Assembly (NCBI GenBank): GCA_016650445.1
Contig: JAENVS010000001.1
Coordinates: 56,678-120,677 of the forward strand
DNA: 64,000 nucleotides
DNA from: Frankiaceae bacterium
Lineage (GTDB): Bacteria; Actinomycetota; Actinomycetes; Mycobacteriales; SCTD01
Direction of reading: 5' to 3'
The position numbers and the translations under genes are program-made. Shown piece by piece: positions 8,261 to 17,428 of this stretch (within the stretch, counting starts at the first letter, position 1; every line of letters begins with the position of its first letter). The notes below the pieces were generated by a model. The model was not told where the DNA came from and made no database searches. It was given only the letters and a program-made list of their open reading frames with translations.

Positions 8261-8464
8261 GTGGCTGTACGAGAGCGGGTGAGCGCGTACCGGGCCCGGA
8301 TGCGGGCCCAAGGGCTGCGGCCCGTCCAGATCTGGGTGCCCGACGTGCGCTCGCCAGCCTTCGCCGCTGAAGCTCACCGCCAGTCCGCACTCGTTGCGGC
8401 CGCTGACGGCGCGACTGACGACATGGACTTCGTCGAGGCTGTCTCCGACGGATGGGACGAATGA
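8261..8464 (+). CDS. mazE: MazE-like antitoxin (DUF3018 type)
   Basis: A 67-residue antitoxin. The conserved core is RVSAYRARMRAQGLRPVQIW followed by VPDVRSPAFAAEAHRQSALV, typical of the short actinobacterial and proteobacterial DUF3018 antitoxins paired with MazF. The acidic C-terminus (DDMDFVEAVSDGWDE) is the sort that wraps around the toxin. GTG 8261 is chosen rather than an upstream in-frame ATG because the conserved block starts here and the promoter palindrome would otherwise fall inside the gene. Its stop overlaps the mazF start (ATGA 8461-8464). Confidence 0.82.
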   Translation: MAVRERVSAYRARMRAQGLRPVQIWVPDVRSPAFAAEAHRQSALVAAADGATDDMDFVEAVSDGWDE

Positions 8465-8787
8465 GGCGCGGAGACATCGTCGCCGTCGCCGGCGGTGCCT
8501 ACGCGAGCAAGCCGCGTCCGGCCCTGATCGTCCAGGACGACCTGTTCGACGCGACTGACTCGTTGACGGTCTGCCCATTCACGAGCACCGACGTCGAGGC
8601 ACCTCTACTACGGGTGTCGGTCACCGCGGACGAGGAGAACGGCCTCGACCACGACAGCTTCCTGATGGTCGACAAGATGACAACTGTCCGAAGGAGCAAC
8701 GCACGCACGGTCGTCGGAAAGCTAGAGGCGACGACGCTGGTCGAGTTCGAGAGGCGACTCCTCGTTTTCCTCGGTTTCGGCGCCTGA
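8461..8787 (+). CDS. mazF: MazF-type endoribonuclease toxin
   Basis: A 108-residue PemK/MazF-fold toxin, expected to cleave mRNA at short sequences and so slow growth when the antitoxin is lost. The diagnostic N-terminus MRRGDIVAVAGGAYASKPRP is followed by ALIVQDD, then TVCPFTST and a C-terminal KLEATTLVEFERRLLVFLG. The frame is intact and of family length. ATG 8461 overlaps the antitoxin stop codon, giving translational coupling. Confidence 0.88.
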   Translation: MRRGDIVAVAGGAYASKPRPALIVQDDLFDATDSLTVCPFTSTDVEAPLLRVSVTADEENGLDHDSFLMVDKMTTVRRSNARTVVGKLEATTLVEFERRLLVFLGFGA

Positions 8788-8837
8788 ACCGCCCGAGTCG
8801 CGGCATAGGATGCTCGGCCACAACCGCAGCGCTGGCG

Positions 8838-10292
8838 CTAGTAGCAGGCGGATGCGGCCGGATTCGGCGCCGGTGCTCCAACTGTCGGCATGCCGAGTGA
8901 GACGCCGGGTGTCGTGGGGGTGCGGCCAGCGGCCCAGGCGTCGCCCGCTGTTGTCCGACGGTGGCTGAGCAGCGGGTCCTCGGCGCGCAGGTAGTGCGGA
9001 GCCGCGCCGGTGACGGCGGTCTCCACGACGTCGCCGGGGCGGACGCCGTCGACCCGCGGCAGGTGCACGAGGCGGTTGTCGCGGGCCCGGCCGGTCATCT
9101 GCGCAGCGGTGTCCTTGCGCCCTTCGCCCTGACTGACGAGCACCTCGACGGTGCGGCCCACCTGCGCCTGCATGCCGTCGTACGTCAGGCGCTCCTGGAG
9201 CTCGACGAGCCGCTCGTAGCGCTCCTGCACCACCTGCTTCGGCAACGCCGGCAGGTCGGCAGCCGGAGTGCCGGGGCGTGGTGAGTACTGGAAGGTGAAG
9301 GCGCCGGCGAAACGGGACGCCTCGACGACGCGCAGGGTGTCGGCGAAGTCGCCCTCGGTCTCCGTCGGGAAGCCCACGATGATGTCGGTCGTGATCGCAG
9401 CGTCGGGGATCTGCGCGCGGACCCGGTCGAGGATGCTGAGGAAGCGCTCGCTGCGGTAGCTGCGGCGCATCGCCTTGAGCACGGCGTCGCTGCCGGACTG
9501 CAGCGGCATGTGCAGGCTCGGACAGACCGCCGGGGTCTCGGCCATCGCGGCGATCACGTCGTCGGTGAAGTCGCGCGGGTGCGGGCTCGTGAAGCGGACC
9601 CGCTCGACGCCCGTGGCGCCGACGGCGCGCAGCAGCTTTCCGAAGGCATCGCGATCGCCGAAGGAGCGGCCGTAGCTGTTGACGTTCTGCCCGAGCAGCG
9701 TCACCTCGAGCACGCCCTGTGCGACGAGCATCTCGACCTCGCGCAGGATCTCGCCAGGACGCCGGTCCTGCTCCTTGCCGCGAAGCGACGGCACGATGCA
9801 GAACGTGCAGGTGTTGTCGCAGCCGACGCTGATGCTGACCCAGGCGGCGTAGGCCGACTCGCGCCGCGCGGGCAGCGTGCTCGGGAAGACCTCGAGCGAC
9901 TCGAGCAGCTCGACCTGCGCGGACTGCTCGACCCGGGCGCGCTCCAGCAGCACCGGCAGCGCGCCGACGTTGTGCGTGCCGAAGACGACGTCGACCCACG
10001 GCGCCTTCTGGGTGATGACGCCCTGGTCCTTCTGCGCCAGGCAGCCGCCGACGGCGATCTGCATGCCGGGCGTCGCGTCCTTGACCGGCTTGAGGTGGCC
10101 GAGGTTGCCGTAGAGGCGGTTGTCGGCGTTCTCGCGGACCGCGCAAGTGTTGAACACGACGACGTCCGGCGTGCTGTCCGGCTGCGCCGGGACATAGCCG
10201 GCCTGGTCGAGCAGACCGGAGATGCGCTCGGAGTCGTGCACGTTCATCTGGCACCCGTAGGTGCGCACCTCGTACGTCCGCGCCGCGCTCAC
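8838..10292 (-). CDS. miaB: tRNA-2-methylthio-N6-dimethylallyladenosine synthase
   Basis: A 484-residue radical-SAM methylthiotransferase that adds the 2-methylthio group to isopentenyladenosine-37 of tRNAs reading UNN codons. The N-terminal UPF0004 domain has its auxiliary-cluster cysteines at residues 14 (YGCQMN), 50 (NTCAVREN) and 84 (GGCLAQ). The radical-SAM cluster cysteines are 158, 162 and 165 (CDNTCTFC). A TRAM RNA-binding domain occupies residues ~375-440. The C-terminal ~45 residues are low-complexity and probably disordered. Start GTG 10292. A location not far from recA-recX is common in actinobacteria, though here secreted enzymes separate them. Confidence 0.95.
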   Translation of the reverse strand: MSAARTYEVRTYGCQMNVHDSERISGLLDQAGYVPAQPDSTPDVVVFNTCAVRENADNRLYGNLGHLKPVKDATPGMQIAVGGCLAQKDQGVITQKAPWVDVVFGTHNVGALPVLLERARVEQSAQVELLESLEVFPSTLPARRESAYAAWVSISVGCDNTCTFCIVPSLRGKEQDRRPGEILREVEMLVAQGVLEVTLLGQNVNSYGRSFGDRDAFGKLLRAVGATGVERVRFTSPHPRDFTDDVIAAMAETPAVCPSLHMPLQSGSDAVLKAMRRSYRSERFLSILDRVRAQIPDAAITTDIIVGFPTETEGDFADTLRVVEASRFAGAFTFQYSPRPGTPAADLPALPKQVVQERYERLVELQERLTYDGMQAQVGRTVEVLVSQGEGRKDTAAQMTGRARDNRLVHLPRVDGVRPGDVVETAVTGAAPHYLRAEDPLLSHRRTTAGDAWAAGRTPTTPGVSLGMPTVGAPAPNPAASACY

Positions 10293-10329
10293 GCTCTCCA
10301 GGCTACGGGTCCCGCACTGCCCGCAGGAG

Positions 10330-13300
10330 CTAGTCCTGCCGGCGGCCGAGCAGCCGGCGGGTGCCGACGCCGGCGCCGATCAGCACGAGCGCGAGCAGCG
10401 CCAGCAGCGTCGATCCGCCCGTCGCGGCGAGGTTGTCGGGGACGGCTGCCGGGGGCTCCGCTGCCGGGGGTGCCGCCACCGTCGGACCACCCGGAAGGAT
10501 GGCGACCGGGAAGGGCACCTCGGGCAGGGCGACGCCGATCGCGTGGGCGAGCGTGCCGGTGCCGGCCAGTGGCGGGTCATAGGTGGAGTTGGCACCCGCC
10601 TTCAGGTAGTAGTCGACGCCGTCCGGCGTGACCGCACCGCCGGGGATGAGCGCCCGGTACGTGCCCTTCTCCGTGCCCTTCGTCATGGCCACGGAGTAGT
10701 AGCCCCCCTTGCCATGCCGCCGGTAGAACAGCGTCACCGGCTGGCCGGCCGTGCCGCCCAGAACCACGGCGCGCACGGCCACCGACCGACCGGACACCCG
10801 GTTGCGCACCGCCGAGTGGTAGATCACCGGCTCGGGAGTGGTGACGATGTAGGTCCCGGTCGGAACCCCGAAGAAGCGCAGCACCGAGCGCACCGCCGAG
10901 ACGTGCTGGTCGGCGCTCGTGATCTGACCCAGGTTGAAGCCGAGCGTCACGGTCTTGAAGCCCTTGTGGGCGGCGTCGCCGGCGACGCTGACACCGAGCC
11001 ACCGGTCCTTCGCAGCGCCGTCCCAGGCCATCGCGGGCGCGGGCGTGCCGATCGCCGCAGCCGTCGACTCGTCACTGACCGGCTTGCTGTAATCGGCAAC
11101 CCCCAGCTCCTGCACGATGTGCCGACCTGGCAGCTGGCTGATCTCGAAGGCCGAGCTGCCGAAGATGCCCTTGCCCACCGCGGCCCGGTCGTCGTTGTTC
11201 GGCGCGGCAGAGGAGACGTAGTCGGCACCGAGGTACTGCTTGAGGAACTTCTGCCCCTCCGCACTGCCGCCCGGGTTGGTGCGGCCCGGGTTCTCGCCGA
11301 GCGCGTCGGCGATGCGTGGGCCGTTGACCATCACCTTGCCGCCGCCGTCGAGGTAGCTGCGCAGGGCGGCGCGGTCAGCGGCGTCCAACTGGCCCTGGTA
11401 GCGCTCCCCACCCAGCTCCCAGAGCACTGCGGCGTACTGCTTCAGGGTTGCAGCGTCGGCGTGATCGGTGACGACGGCGTAGGGGACCCCGAGTGCCGCG
11501 AGCGCGCCGGCATACGTGGATTCGCCGTCCTGCATTCCGTCGTCGTCGACGACCAGCACGCGCGGCGCCGTCGGGCCGGCCCACAGCGTGCTGCGCTGAG
11601 AGTTATTGCGCTCCGACTTCTCGGCGACGGCACCGGCCGGGTCGACGACGGCGAACAGGTCCACGCTGCCCTCGCGGACCGGCGTGTACGCGAAGTCGAC
11701 CTCGGTCCGGCCGTACGCCGGCACCGGCACCGTGCGCGTCGCGACGACCGGGCCGGTCACGGAGCCGCTGCGGATCTGCACGACGGCCGCACTGACCGCC
11801 TTGCCGCCGTTGTTGAAGACCGGCACGACCATCGGGTTGGAGCGCCCGGCGCTCAGGCTGCCCGAGCCACCCGCGGCGTTCGAGGCCCCGCTGACGAAGC
11901 CGGCCGACAGGTCCGACTCACCCGCGCCGATCTTGATCACGTCGAGAGTGATGGCCTCCGTGCCACCGGCGTCCGCGCTGTGGTCCAGACCGCTGAACGT
12001 GCCCGGGCCGACGTTCGTGAAGGCCCACCCGGTCGACGCCTTGGACCAGTTCGACCACGTGTCCGCTGCGCCCTTGGTGTCCATCTGGCTCGCGGAGTTC
12101 TCGAACTTCACGGTGCCCGAGTAGGGACCGCAACCGGCGAAGTCGGTGATGCGCGCGATGTAGTCGCCAGGCTCTGGCTGGATCACGCGAATGATCTCGG
12201 GGTCGCCGACGAAGCCGCTGTCCACGACGCCCCCCATCGGCTTGCCCTTGTAGAGCAGCTGCATCTTGCAGTCGCCGACGCCCTTGATCTCGACAGTCAT
12301 CAGGTAGTTGTTGGGGTTGTTCGTCACGGCGAAGGGCGAGTCGCTTGCCGTCGGACCGATCGCGGCACCGCTGAGCGGGATCGGCGGCTGCGGGATTCCG
12401 GTCAACCGTGGCGGTGCACCTGGGGAGACCAACCGGGTGCCGGAGGTGATGCCGGTGGCGGCACCGAAGACGAGGTCCTCGGCGTTGCCGCGGCTCAGGC
12501 TGAGCTGCTGCTCCTGGGTGTTGTCGTTGCGGTCCCACTCCATGACGTCCATCTGCGGCCGGTTGGCGTCGCTCTGGGCGTTGTTGGAGCCGAAGTAGAC
12601 GTTGGAGCGCAGCCAGTAGTCGAAGTGCCAGGCCATGATCCCGGCGCCCAGGAGCTGGCGGTCGAAGTACGGCGACCTGGTCATCTTCGGGTGGATCGGT
12701 GCGGCGTTGACCGTGCGGCTCATGTTCTCGAGGTAGTAGCCCTCGATGACGAACTTCCCGCTATTCGGGTTCTTGGCCAGGCCGTAGACGTCCTTCTGGG
12801 TCCACTTGTAGCCCGTCCCGTCGTCCTCACCGACCGCGATCTCCTTCAGCGAGACCAGCAGCAGGTTGGGGTCGGGCTTGCTCACGTCGTAGTCGGTTGG
12901 CTTGATATGCCGCGGCTGCAACGTCACTGCCGGCATATCGGTGGTGACGACGGTCGGCTGGAGCCAGCCCTGGAACACGCGGCTGGCCGGGTTGAAGCCC
13001 GAGGGGTTGGAGCCGGCCGGGTTACCGAGGTACGAGCCGCCGGACATGATGTCCCAGTCGCCGCTGCCCATCGAGGTGTAGCCGGTGTTGTAGTAGTCGG
13101 GCTCACCGAGTGCGTGGGCCATCTCGTGGGTAGCCACGCCGATCGTCAACGGGTGCGTGATGTCGTTGAACTCCGGCATCGTGAAGACCCGGTCGACGAA
13201 CACGCCGTCGTTGGTGGCCAGCCCGAGGGGCTGCCCCTCGAGCGGCGTGCCGGCATCGGCGTCGAGCGAGATCTGGATGGCGTGCGACCACGTGTTGCAG

Positions 13301-14277
13301 GGGTCTCCCGTGACGGCCATGTCTGCACCGGAGTGGATGATCCCGACGAAGTCGACGACATGGTCGCCGTCGTTGTCGTAATCGGAGTAGTTCACGTCGA
13401 CGTCCGATGCCGGCACCGCCTCGGCGGCCATGCCGATTCCGCCGCCACCGCCGATGCCGAGCTGGTCGTCGAGGAGGTCGAGGTCGGTCCCGCCGTCGCC
13501 GGGCTCGATGCCGCCGTAGTAGCAGCGGTCCTGCCGGGACCGCTGGGACGTATACGGGCCGAAGACGTCGACCTGGACGAGGAACTGGCCGAACGAGTCC
13601 TCGAAGTAGAACTCGGTCAACGTCCCGTTGGGGTTGCCGCCGAATCCGTCGAGCAGCTTCTTGAAGTAGTCAGGGTTGCCGGTCTTGTCCTGGAACTGGG
13701 GCGCGCTCTGGCCGTGCTCGGCGTCCCACCAGGTCGACAGCATCAGGACCGGGAACCGGAAGGTGCGGATCTCGCCCGCCGCCGCGGCGGCCACCTGCGC
13801 CTTGTGCGAGGCGATCTGGAGCTGCCGAAACGTCTCGGTGCGGATGTCCCGGCCACGCGAGTCGGTGAACGCGTTGGGGGTGCGTCCCGCTCCCTTGGCC
13901 AGGCCGCGGGGGGCGGCCTTCCCGACGGCGAGCCTGGAGGGGAGCAGCTCCCCCGCCTTGCTGCGCCCGGTGGCATAGCGCCAGACCTGGTCTGCGCCGC
14001 GGGTCACCGTGTAGCCCTCGGACTCGAAGGCACCGCCGATCTCGCCCGGGGTCAGCGTCGCCCGGAACGACGTGCCGTCGGGTTGCTTGAGGACCTGGGA
14101 GTACGGCGCCGGCGAGTAGAAGTCGGCGAAGGCGCGAGGCGCGGTCGCCGCCTTCTTCGTGGCGGCTGCCTTGGCGGGCGTCTTCGCGTGCGCGGCCATC
14201 ACCCCGGCAACAGGCAGCACGAGGAGGGCAGCGGTCGCTGCGGCGACGAGACGGTGCGGGCGGCGGGCGGGGAACAT
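10330..14277 (-). CDS. Cell-wall-anchored M6 (immune inhibitor A-like) metallopeptidase
   Basis: A 1315-residue secreted zinc peptidase. A signal peptide covers residues 1-31. The catalytic site [11 protein letters not shown] (residues 384-394) is the HExxHxxGxxD of M6 peptidases, preceded by a [13 protein letters not shown] segment that probably binds calcium. After the catalytic domain and beta-rich modules comes a CARDB-like repeat (about 870-960) and then a ThuA/GATase-like domain ([21 protein letters not shown]). The C-terminus carries LAATG, a hydrophobic helix and an arginine-rich tail, the sorting signal read by class E-type sortases. Start ATG 14277 gives an immediate signal peptide. 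A GCAGGA/TCCTGC hairpin overlaps the stop codon. Confidence 0.88.
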   Translation of the reverse strand: MFPARRPHRLVAAATAALLVLPVAGVMAAHAKTPAKAAATKKAATAPRAFADFYSPAPYSQVLKQPDGTSFRATLTPGEIGGAFESEGYTVTRGADQVWRYATGRSKAGELLPSRLAVGKAAPRGLAKGAGRTPNAFTDSRGRDIRTETFRQLQIASHKAQVAAAAAGEIRTFRFPVLMLSTWWDAEHGQSAPQFQDKTGNPDYFKKLLDGFGGNPNGTLTEFYFEDSFGQFLVQVDVFGPYTSQRSRQDRCYYGGIEPGDGGTDLDLLDDQLGIGGGGGIGMAAEAVPASDVDVNYSDYDNDGDHVVDFVGIIHSGADMAVTGDPCNTWSHAIQISLDADAGTPLEGQPLGLATNDGVFVDRVFTMPEFNDITHPLTIGVATHEMAHALGEPDYYNTGYTSMGSGDWDIMSGGSYLGNPAGSNPSGFNPASRVFQGWLQPTVVTTDMPAVTLQPRHIKPTDYDVSKPDPNLLLVSLKEIAVGEDDGTGYKWTQKDVYGLAKNPNSGKFVIEGYYLENMSRTVNAAPIHPKMTRSPYFDRQLLGAGIMAWHFDYWLRSNVYFGSNNAQSDANRPQMDVMEWDRNDNTQEQQLSLSRGNAEDLVFGAATGITSGTRLVSPGAPPRLTGIPQPPIPLSGAAIGPTASDSPFAVTNNPNNYLMTVEIKGVGDCKMQLLYKGKPMGGVVDSGFVGDPEIIRVIQPEPGDYIARITDFAGCGPYSGTVKFENSASQMDTKGAADTWSNWSKASTGWAFTNVGPGTFSGLDHSADAGGTEAITLDVIKIGAGESDLSAGFVSGASNAAGGSGSLSAGRSNPMVVPVFNNGGKAVSAAVVQIRSGSVTGPVVATRTVPVPAYGRTEVDFAYTPVREGSVDLFAVVDPAGAVAEKSERNNSQRSTLWAGPTAPRVLVVDDDGMQDGESTYAGALAALGVPYAVVTDHADAATLKQYAAVLWELGGERYQGQLDAADRAALRSYLDGGGKVMVNGPRIADALGENPGRTNPGGSAEGQKFLKQYLGADYVSSAAPNNDDRAAVGKGIFGSSAFEISQLPGRHIVQELGVADYSKPVSDESTAAAIGTPAPAMAWDGAAKDRWLGVSVAGDAAHKGFKTVTLGFNLGQITSADQHVSAVRSVLRFFGVPTGTYIVTTPEPVIYHSAVRNRVSGRSVAVRAVVLGGTAGQPVTLFYRRHGKGGYYSVAMTKGTEKGTYRALIPGGAVTPDGVDYYLKAGANSTYDPPLAGTGTLAHAIGVALPEVPFPVAILPGGPTVAAPPAAEPPAAVPDNLAATGGSTLLALLALVLIGAGVGTRRLLGRRQD

Positions 14278-14369
14278 GGGACTCCAGTGCAGGCGACGGG
14301 TGCTGTCCCTTCCTTCGCCGCCCGTCCGAGATGTCCTGCTTGTCCCGTGCGCCGGTGCTGGTCCGCCCG

Positions 14370-17315
14370 CTACGCGACCGCGTTGCGGCGGCGGACCGCC
14401 AGGCCGAGGCCGAGCACGAGCAGCGCGGCGATCGGCAGGCCGGCTGCGAACGGGATCTCCGGCACGTCGACGCTCGGATCGATGATGGGCGCGTCGCTCA
14501 GGACGCCCGCTGCGTCGATCGCCTTGGTCGGCGCACCGTTGATCTCGTTGTAGGCGTCGAGCACGCCGGCTTTGTTGACGAACGCAACCTCGTCCGGCTG
14601 CAGGGCCGTGGCGGCCTTCCAGCTGCCGTTCGGCTGCTTGACCGCCGGCACGGTGCGGACCACGACGCCGGCCTGCACGACCGTGACCGTGACCGACTCC
14701 ACGGTCCCGGTGCGGGCCCACGGACGGAACGAGCAGGTGCGGCAGAACGCCGACCCGGTGTGGGCCAGGTTGTCGCCGCCGTCGTCCTTGACGAAGCCGA
14801 ACGACGGGTCGGCGGTGTAGGTGCGCGGGTAGACGACCGGGTCGGTCGTGATGACCACGTCACCGCCGTCGAGCGACGGGTCGTTCGCCTCCAGGCCCTC
14901 CCACGGCGACACCTGGAAGGCGTCGCTCGTCAGGTGGTAGTCCTTGGCCGCACCGGCGTCGTGGATCTTGCCGTCGACGACGAAGCGGTACGTGCCCGAG
15001 GGCACCTGCCCGCCCTCGACGTCAGCCTTCGGCCAGGCGTCGAACGCCTCGAAGGTCGCGGTCCACTTCCACTCCAGGCCGTCGGGCTGCCGCTCGTCGG
15101 TGAGCGAGACGCCGTCCGGGGTGTGCAGGGTCGTCACGACCTCACCGCTCTGGTCGGCGTAGTCGACCCACGTTCCGTCAACCTGTCGCTCCACCTTCAC
15201 GAACGGGTTGTCGGTCCAGTTGTTGCCGCCGCGGAAGGTGACGGCCGCGGCGTCGAAGCGCTGCATCGTCGGCTGCGGCTGCGCGGTGACCGCCGCCGGG
15301 CCCCGGTCGTCGGCGCGGGTGGCATCCCAGCCGTCGAGGTAGAACGCCCCGAGCTGACCGAGCGCCGCCGCCTCCGCCGTCTGACGGACCTCGTCGGCGT
15401 CGCCCTGCGCCTGGTTCGGCACCGGCGGGATCGGCGTGCCGTCGCTGAGGAAGCGGGCGGCCTGCACGAGGTGGGTGTTCATGTAGTCAGCCGTGTGCGG
15501 GCCGTACGACGTCAGCGACTTGCGGTAGGTCTCGCGGCTGGCGAACTCGCGGTAGCTGACGGTGTAGCCGTCGTAGTCACCGGTGTGGCCGAGGCCGACG
15601 GCGAGCTTGAACCCCTCCTCCGGCGACAGCTCCGCGTCCGGTCCGGACTTGGTGAAGTTGCCCCACAGGGGGTGAACCGGATCGTCGTACTTTGCCGGGT
15701 CGGGCTGCTCGGAGTCCGCGATCGCAACGTTCTCCGGCTTGTCCCAGCCATAGGCATCGTTGTGCACCTGCGCGAGCATGTGCTGCATCTTGGCGTTGGA
15801 GATGCCGTCGAGGTTCTTCGCAGGAGCGCGGCACTTCCACGTGGTGTCGGCGTTCTGGGTGCAGGCACCGGACGCGACGTAGTCGTAGCCGTCGTACACG
15901 CCCGGCTTGTCGTCGAGGCGGCTCTCGAGGTTCTTGATCAGGTCGACCTGGGCCTCGCAGGAGCACGAGGCCAGCACGATGTCGCCGATGCGGACGGCCT
16001 GGAGCTTGATCCGCATGTTCTCCTCCACCGTGGAGAAGCTGGACGCGGAGTAGGAGTCGGGCAGCGGCAGGCCGGCGTTCTTCAGGTTCTCGTAGAGCGG
16101 CAGCAGCTCCGGGCTGGGGGCGCGCTCACAGTCCGGGACGGTGCCGATGCCGGGCTGGCCGTCGACGGTGGGCTGCGTCTGGCACGCGCCGTAGCCGGGG
16201 TAGGGGTGCGACACCGGGCCGGGGATGAAGCTGGTGACCATCCGGACGGGCAGCGTCGACTTCATGTCGACCTGGCCCTCGCCACGGGCGATCTGGTCGC
16301 GGCCCTCAAGGACGCTGTCGGCGAGGATGCGCGAGCCGCGCTCGGCCTGGGCGTAGCCGACGTGCGCGAACGCCTTCTTCACACCAGCCGACGGGCCGCT
16401 CGGGTACAGCGGGTGCTGGTTGGCGGCGTAGTAGCCCTCGTACGGACCCTCGCTGGAGCCGACGGCGCCCTGGGTGAACAACAGCGGTGCGCCGGTCTCG
16501 CGGTCGACGTACCGCTCGAGCGCGGCGAGGAAGTCGGCGCTGATGAGGTCGTAGCCGTCGAGGCTCTCGGCGTGCTGCGCGTAGTTCATCCACGTCGCGA
16601 TGGGCGTGCCGTCGATGCCGTCGACGCGCATGACCACGAGACCGTGGTCGTTCTCGTCACGGGGGTAGCCGGCCGGCGTGCCGTCGGTGGCCGTGTCCGG
16701 CCCGACGATGTTGGTCTGCACGAAAGGCTGGTTGATCGTCGTCGCGCCGACCTTGGCCGGACGCAGGCCCGCCTCCGCGATCTCGATGGACTTCGCGATG
16801 GCCCGCGCGTGGTACTCGAAGAAGCGCAGGTCGAAGGCGTCCTGGAAGACCCAGACGCCGGCGGCCGGCGTCGAGTAGTACGGCGAGTTGTGGTCGTGCG
16901 AGGCCGACACCAGGATGTTGTTGTAGGTCACCTTGCTGCCGTGCTCCTTGAGGAGCTCAGCGGCGCGGCGCACGACGAGGTCCTGCGCGAGGTACATGTC
17001 GGTCTTGACGAGCGCGACGGGCGGCGTCGCGGCGCTCTGCAGCACCAGGGAGCGCACCGACAGGCGCGAGGCCACGCCGTACGACGACTTCTTCGCGACG
17101 GACTGGAAGTTGCCGTCCCACGTGCCGGCGGGGTCGGCGTCATGGGCGTACTGCCCGGCCGACGCGCCGACGTGCCAGGTGTCGTCGACGACCCCGACCC
17201 CGGCCTTCAGCGTGCCGGCGGGACCCGCGGCGGACGCCGGTGTGATCGAGGTGACCCCCGCACCTGCCAGCGCGAGCGTCGTGGTGAGGGCGGTCAGCGC
17301 CGCGAGCCTTCTCAT
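14370..17315 (-). CDS. Secreted neutral/alkaline ceramidase-like protein with C-terminal membrane anchor
   Basis: A 981-residue exported protein. A signal peptide spans residues ~1-30 (ending near TPASAAG). The N-terminal ~450 residues match the neutral/alkaline non-lysosomal ceramidase domain: GVGVVDDTWHVG near the start and the SASHDHNSPYYS segment, which corresponds to the region carrying zinc-binding histidines and the catalytic serine. Its length is well above classical bacterial ceramidases because of added beta-rich modules. The tail has VPEIPFA, a hydrophobic helix and RRR, so it stays on the membrane, but there is no LPxTG. Ceramide as substrate is not certain; many actinobacterial homologues are uncharacterised. 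ATG 17315 is preferred; an upstream ATG at 17396 would add 27 basic residues. Confidence 0.78.
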   Translation of the reverse strand: MRRLAALTALTTTLALAGAGVTSITPASAAGPAGTLKAGVGVVDDTWHVGASAGQYAHDADPAGTWDGNFQSVAKKSSYGVASRLSVRSLVLQSAATPPVALVKTDMYLAQDLVVRRAAELLKEHGSKVTYNNILVSASHDHNSPYYSTPAAGVWVFQDAFDLRFFEYHARAIAKSIEIAEAGLRPAKVGATTINQPFVQTNIVGPDTATDGTPAGYPRDENDHGLVVMRVDGIDGTPIATWMNYAQHAESLDGYDLISADFLAALERYVDRETGAPLLFTQGAVGSSEGPYEGYYAANQHPLYPSGPSAGVKKAFAHVGYAQAERGSRILADSVLEGRDQIARGEGQVDMKSTLPVRMVTSFIPGPVSHPYPGYGACQTQPTVDGQPGIGTVPDCERAPSPELLPLYENLKNAGLPLPDSYSASSFSTVEENMRIKLQAVRIGDIVLASCSCEAQVDLIKNLESRLDDKPGVYDGYDYVASGACTQNADTTWKCRAPAKNLDGISNAKMQHMLAQVHNDAYGWDKPENVAIADSEQPDPAKYDDPVHPLWGNFTKSGPDAELSPEEGFKLAVGLGHTGDYDGYTVSYREFASRETYRKSLTSYGPHTADYMNTHLVQAARFLSDGTPIPPVPNQAQGDADEVRQTAEAAALGQLGAFYLDGWDATRADDRGPAAVTAQPQPTMQRFDAAAVTFRGGNNWTDNPFVKVERQVDGTWVDYADQSGEVVTTLHTPDGVSLTDERQPDGLEWKWTATFEAFDAWPKADVEGGQVPSGTYRFVVDGKIHDAGAAKDYHLTSDAFQVSPWEGLEANDPSLDGGDVVITTDPVVYPRTYTADPSFGFVKDDGGDNLAHTGSAFCRTCSFRPWARTGTVESVTVTVVQAGVVVRTVPAVKQPNGSWKAATALQPDEVAFVNKAGVLDAYNEINGAPTKAIDAAGVLSDAPIIDPSVDVPEIPFAAGLPIAALLVLGLGLAVRRRNAVA

Positions 17316-17428
17316 GCGAGATTCATTCGCGATGCGCCGGGCCGGTCCTGCTGGGCTGCGCCCCCGACTCGCCACCCTGCGCTTGTGACGGCTCACAGTC
17401 CGTGATCCGGATTGTCCGGTTCGTACGT

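Noticed and set aside
10323..10339. GCAGGA-GCTAG-TCCTGC hairpin as terminator of the M6 gene
   Set aside because: The symmetry is real but the stem is 6 bp and overlaps the stop codon, so it was mentioned with the gene and not listed as a separate terminator.
10261..17405. Very long open frames on the plus strand antisense to the M6 peptidase and ceramidase-like genes
   Set aside because: They are Arg/Ala/Val/Gly-rich, lack recognisable domains and mirror the codon bias of the real minus-strand genes, as expected in GC-rich DNA.
17407..17419. CCGGA-TTG-TCCGG hairpin after the GH15 gene
   Set aside because: The stem is only 5 bp with a three-base loop; such pairs are common by chance at this base composition.
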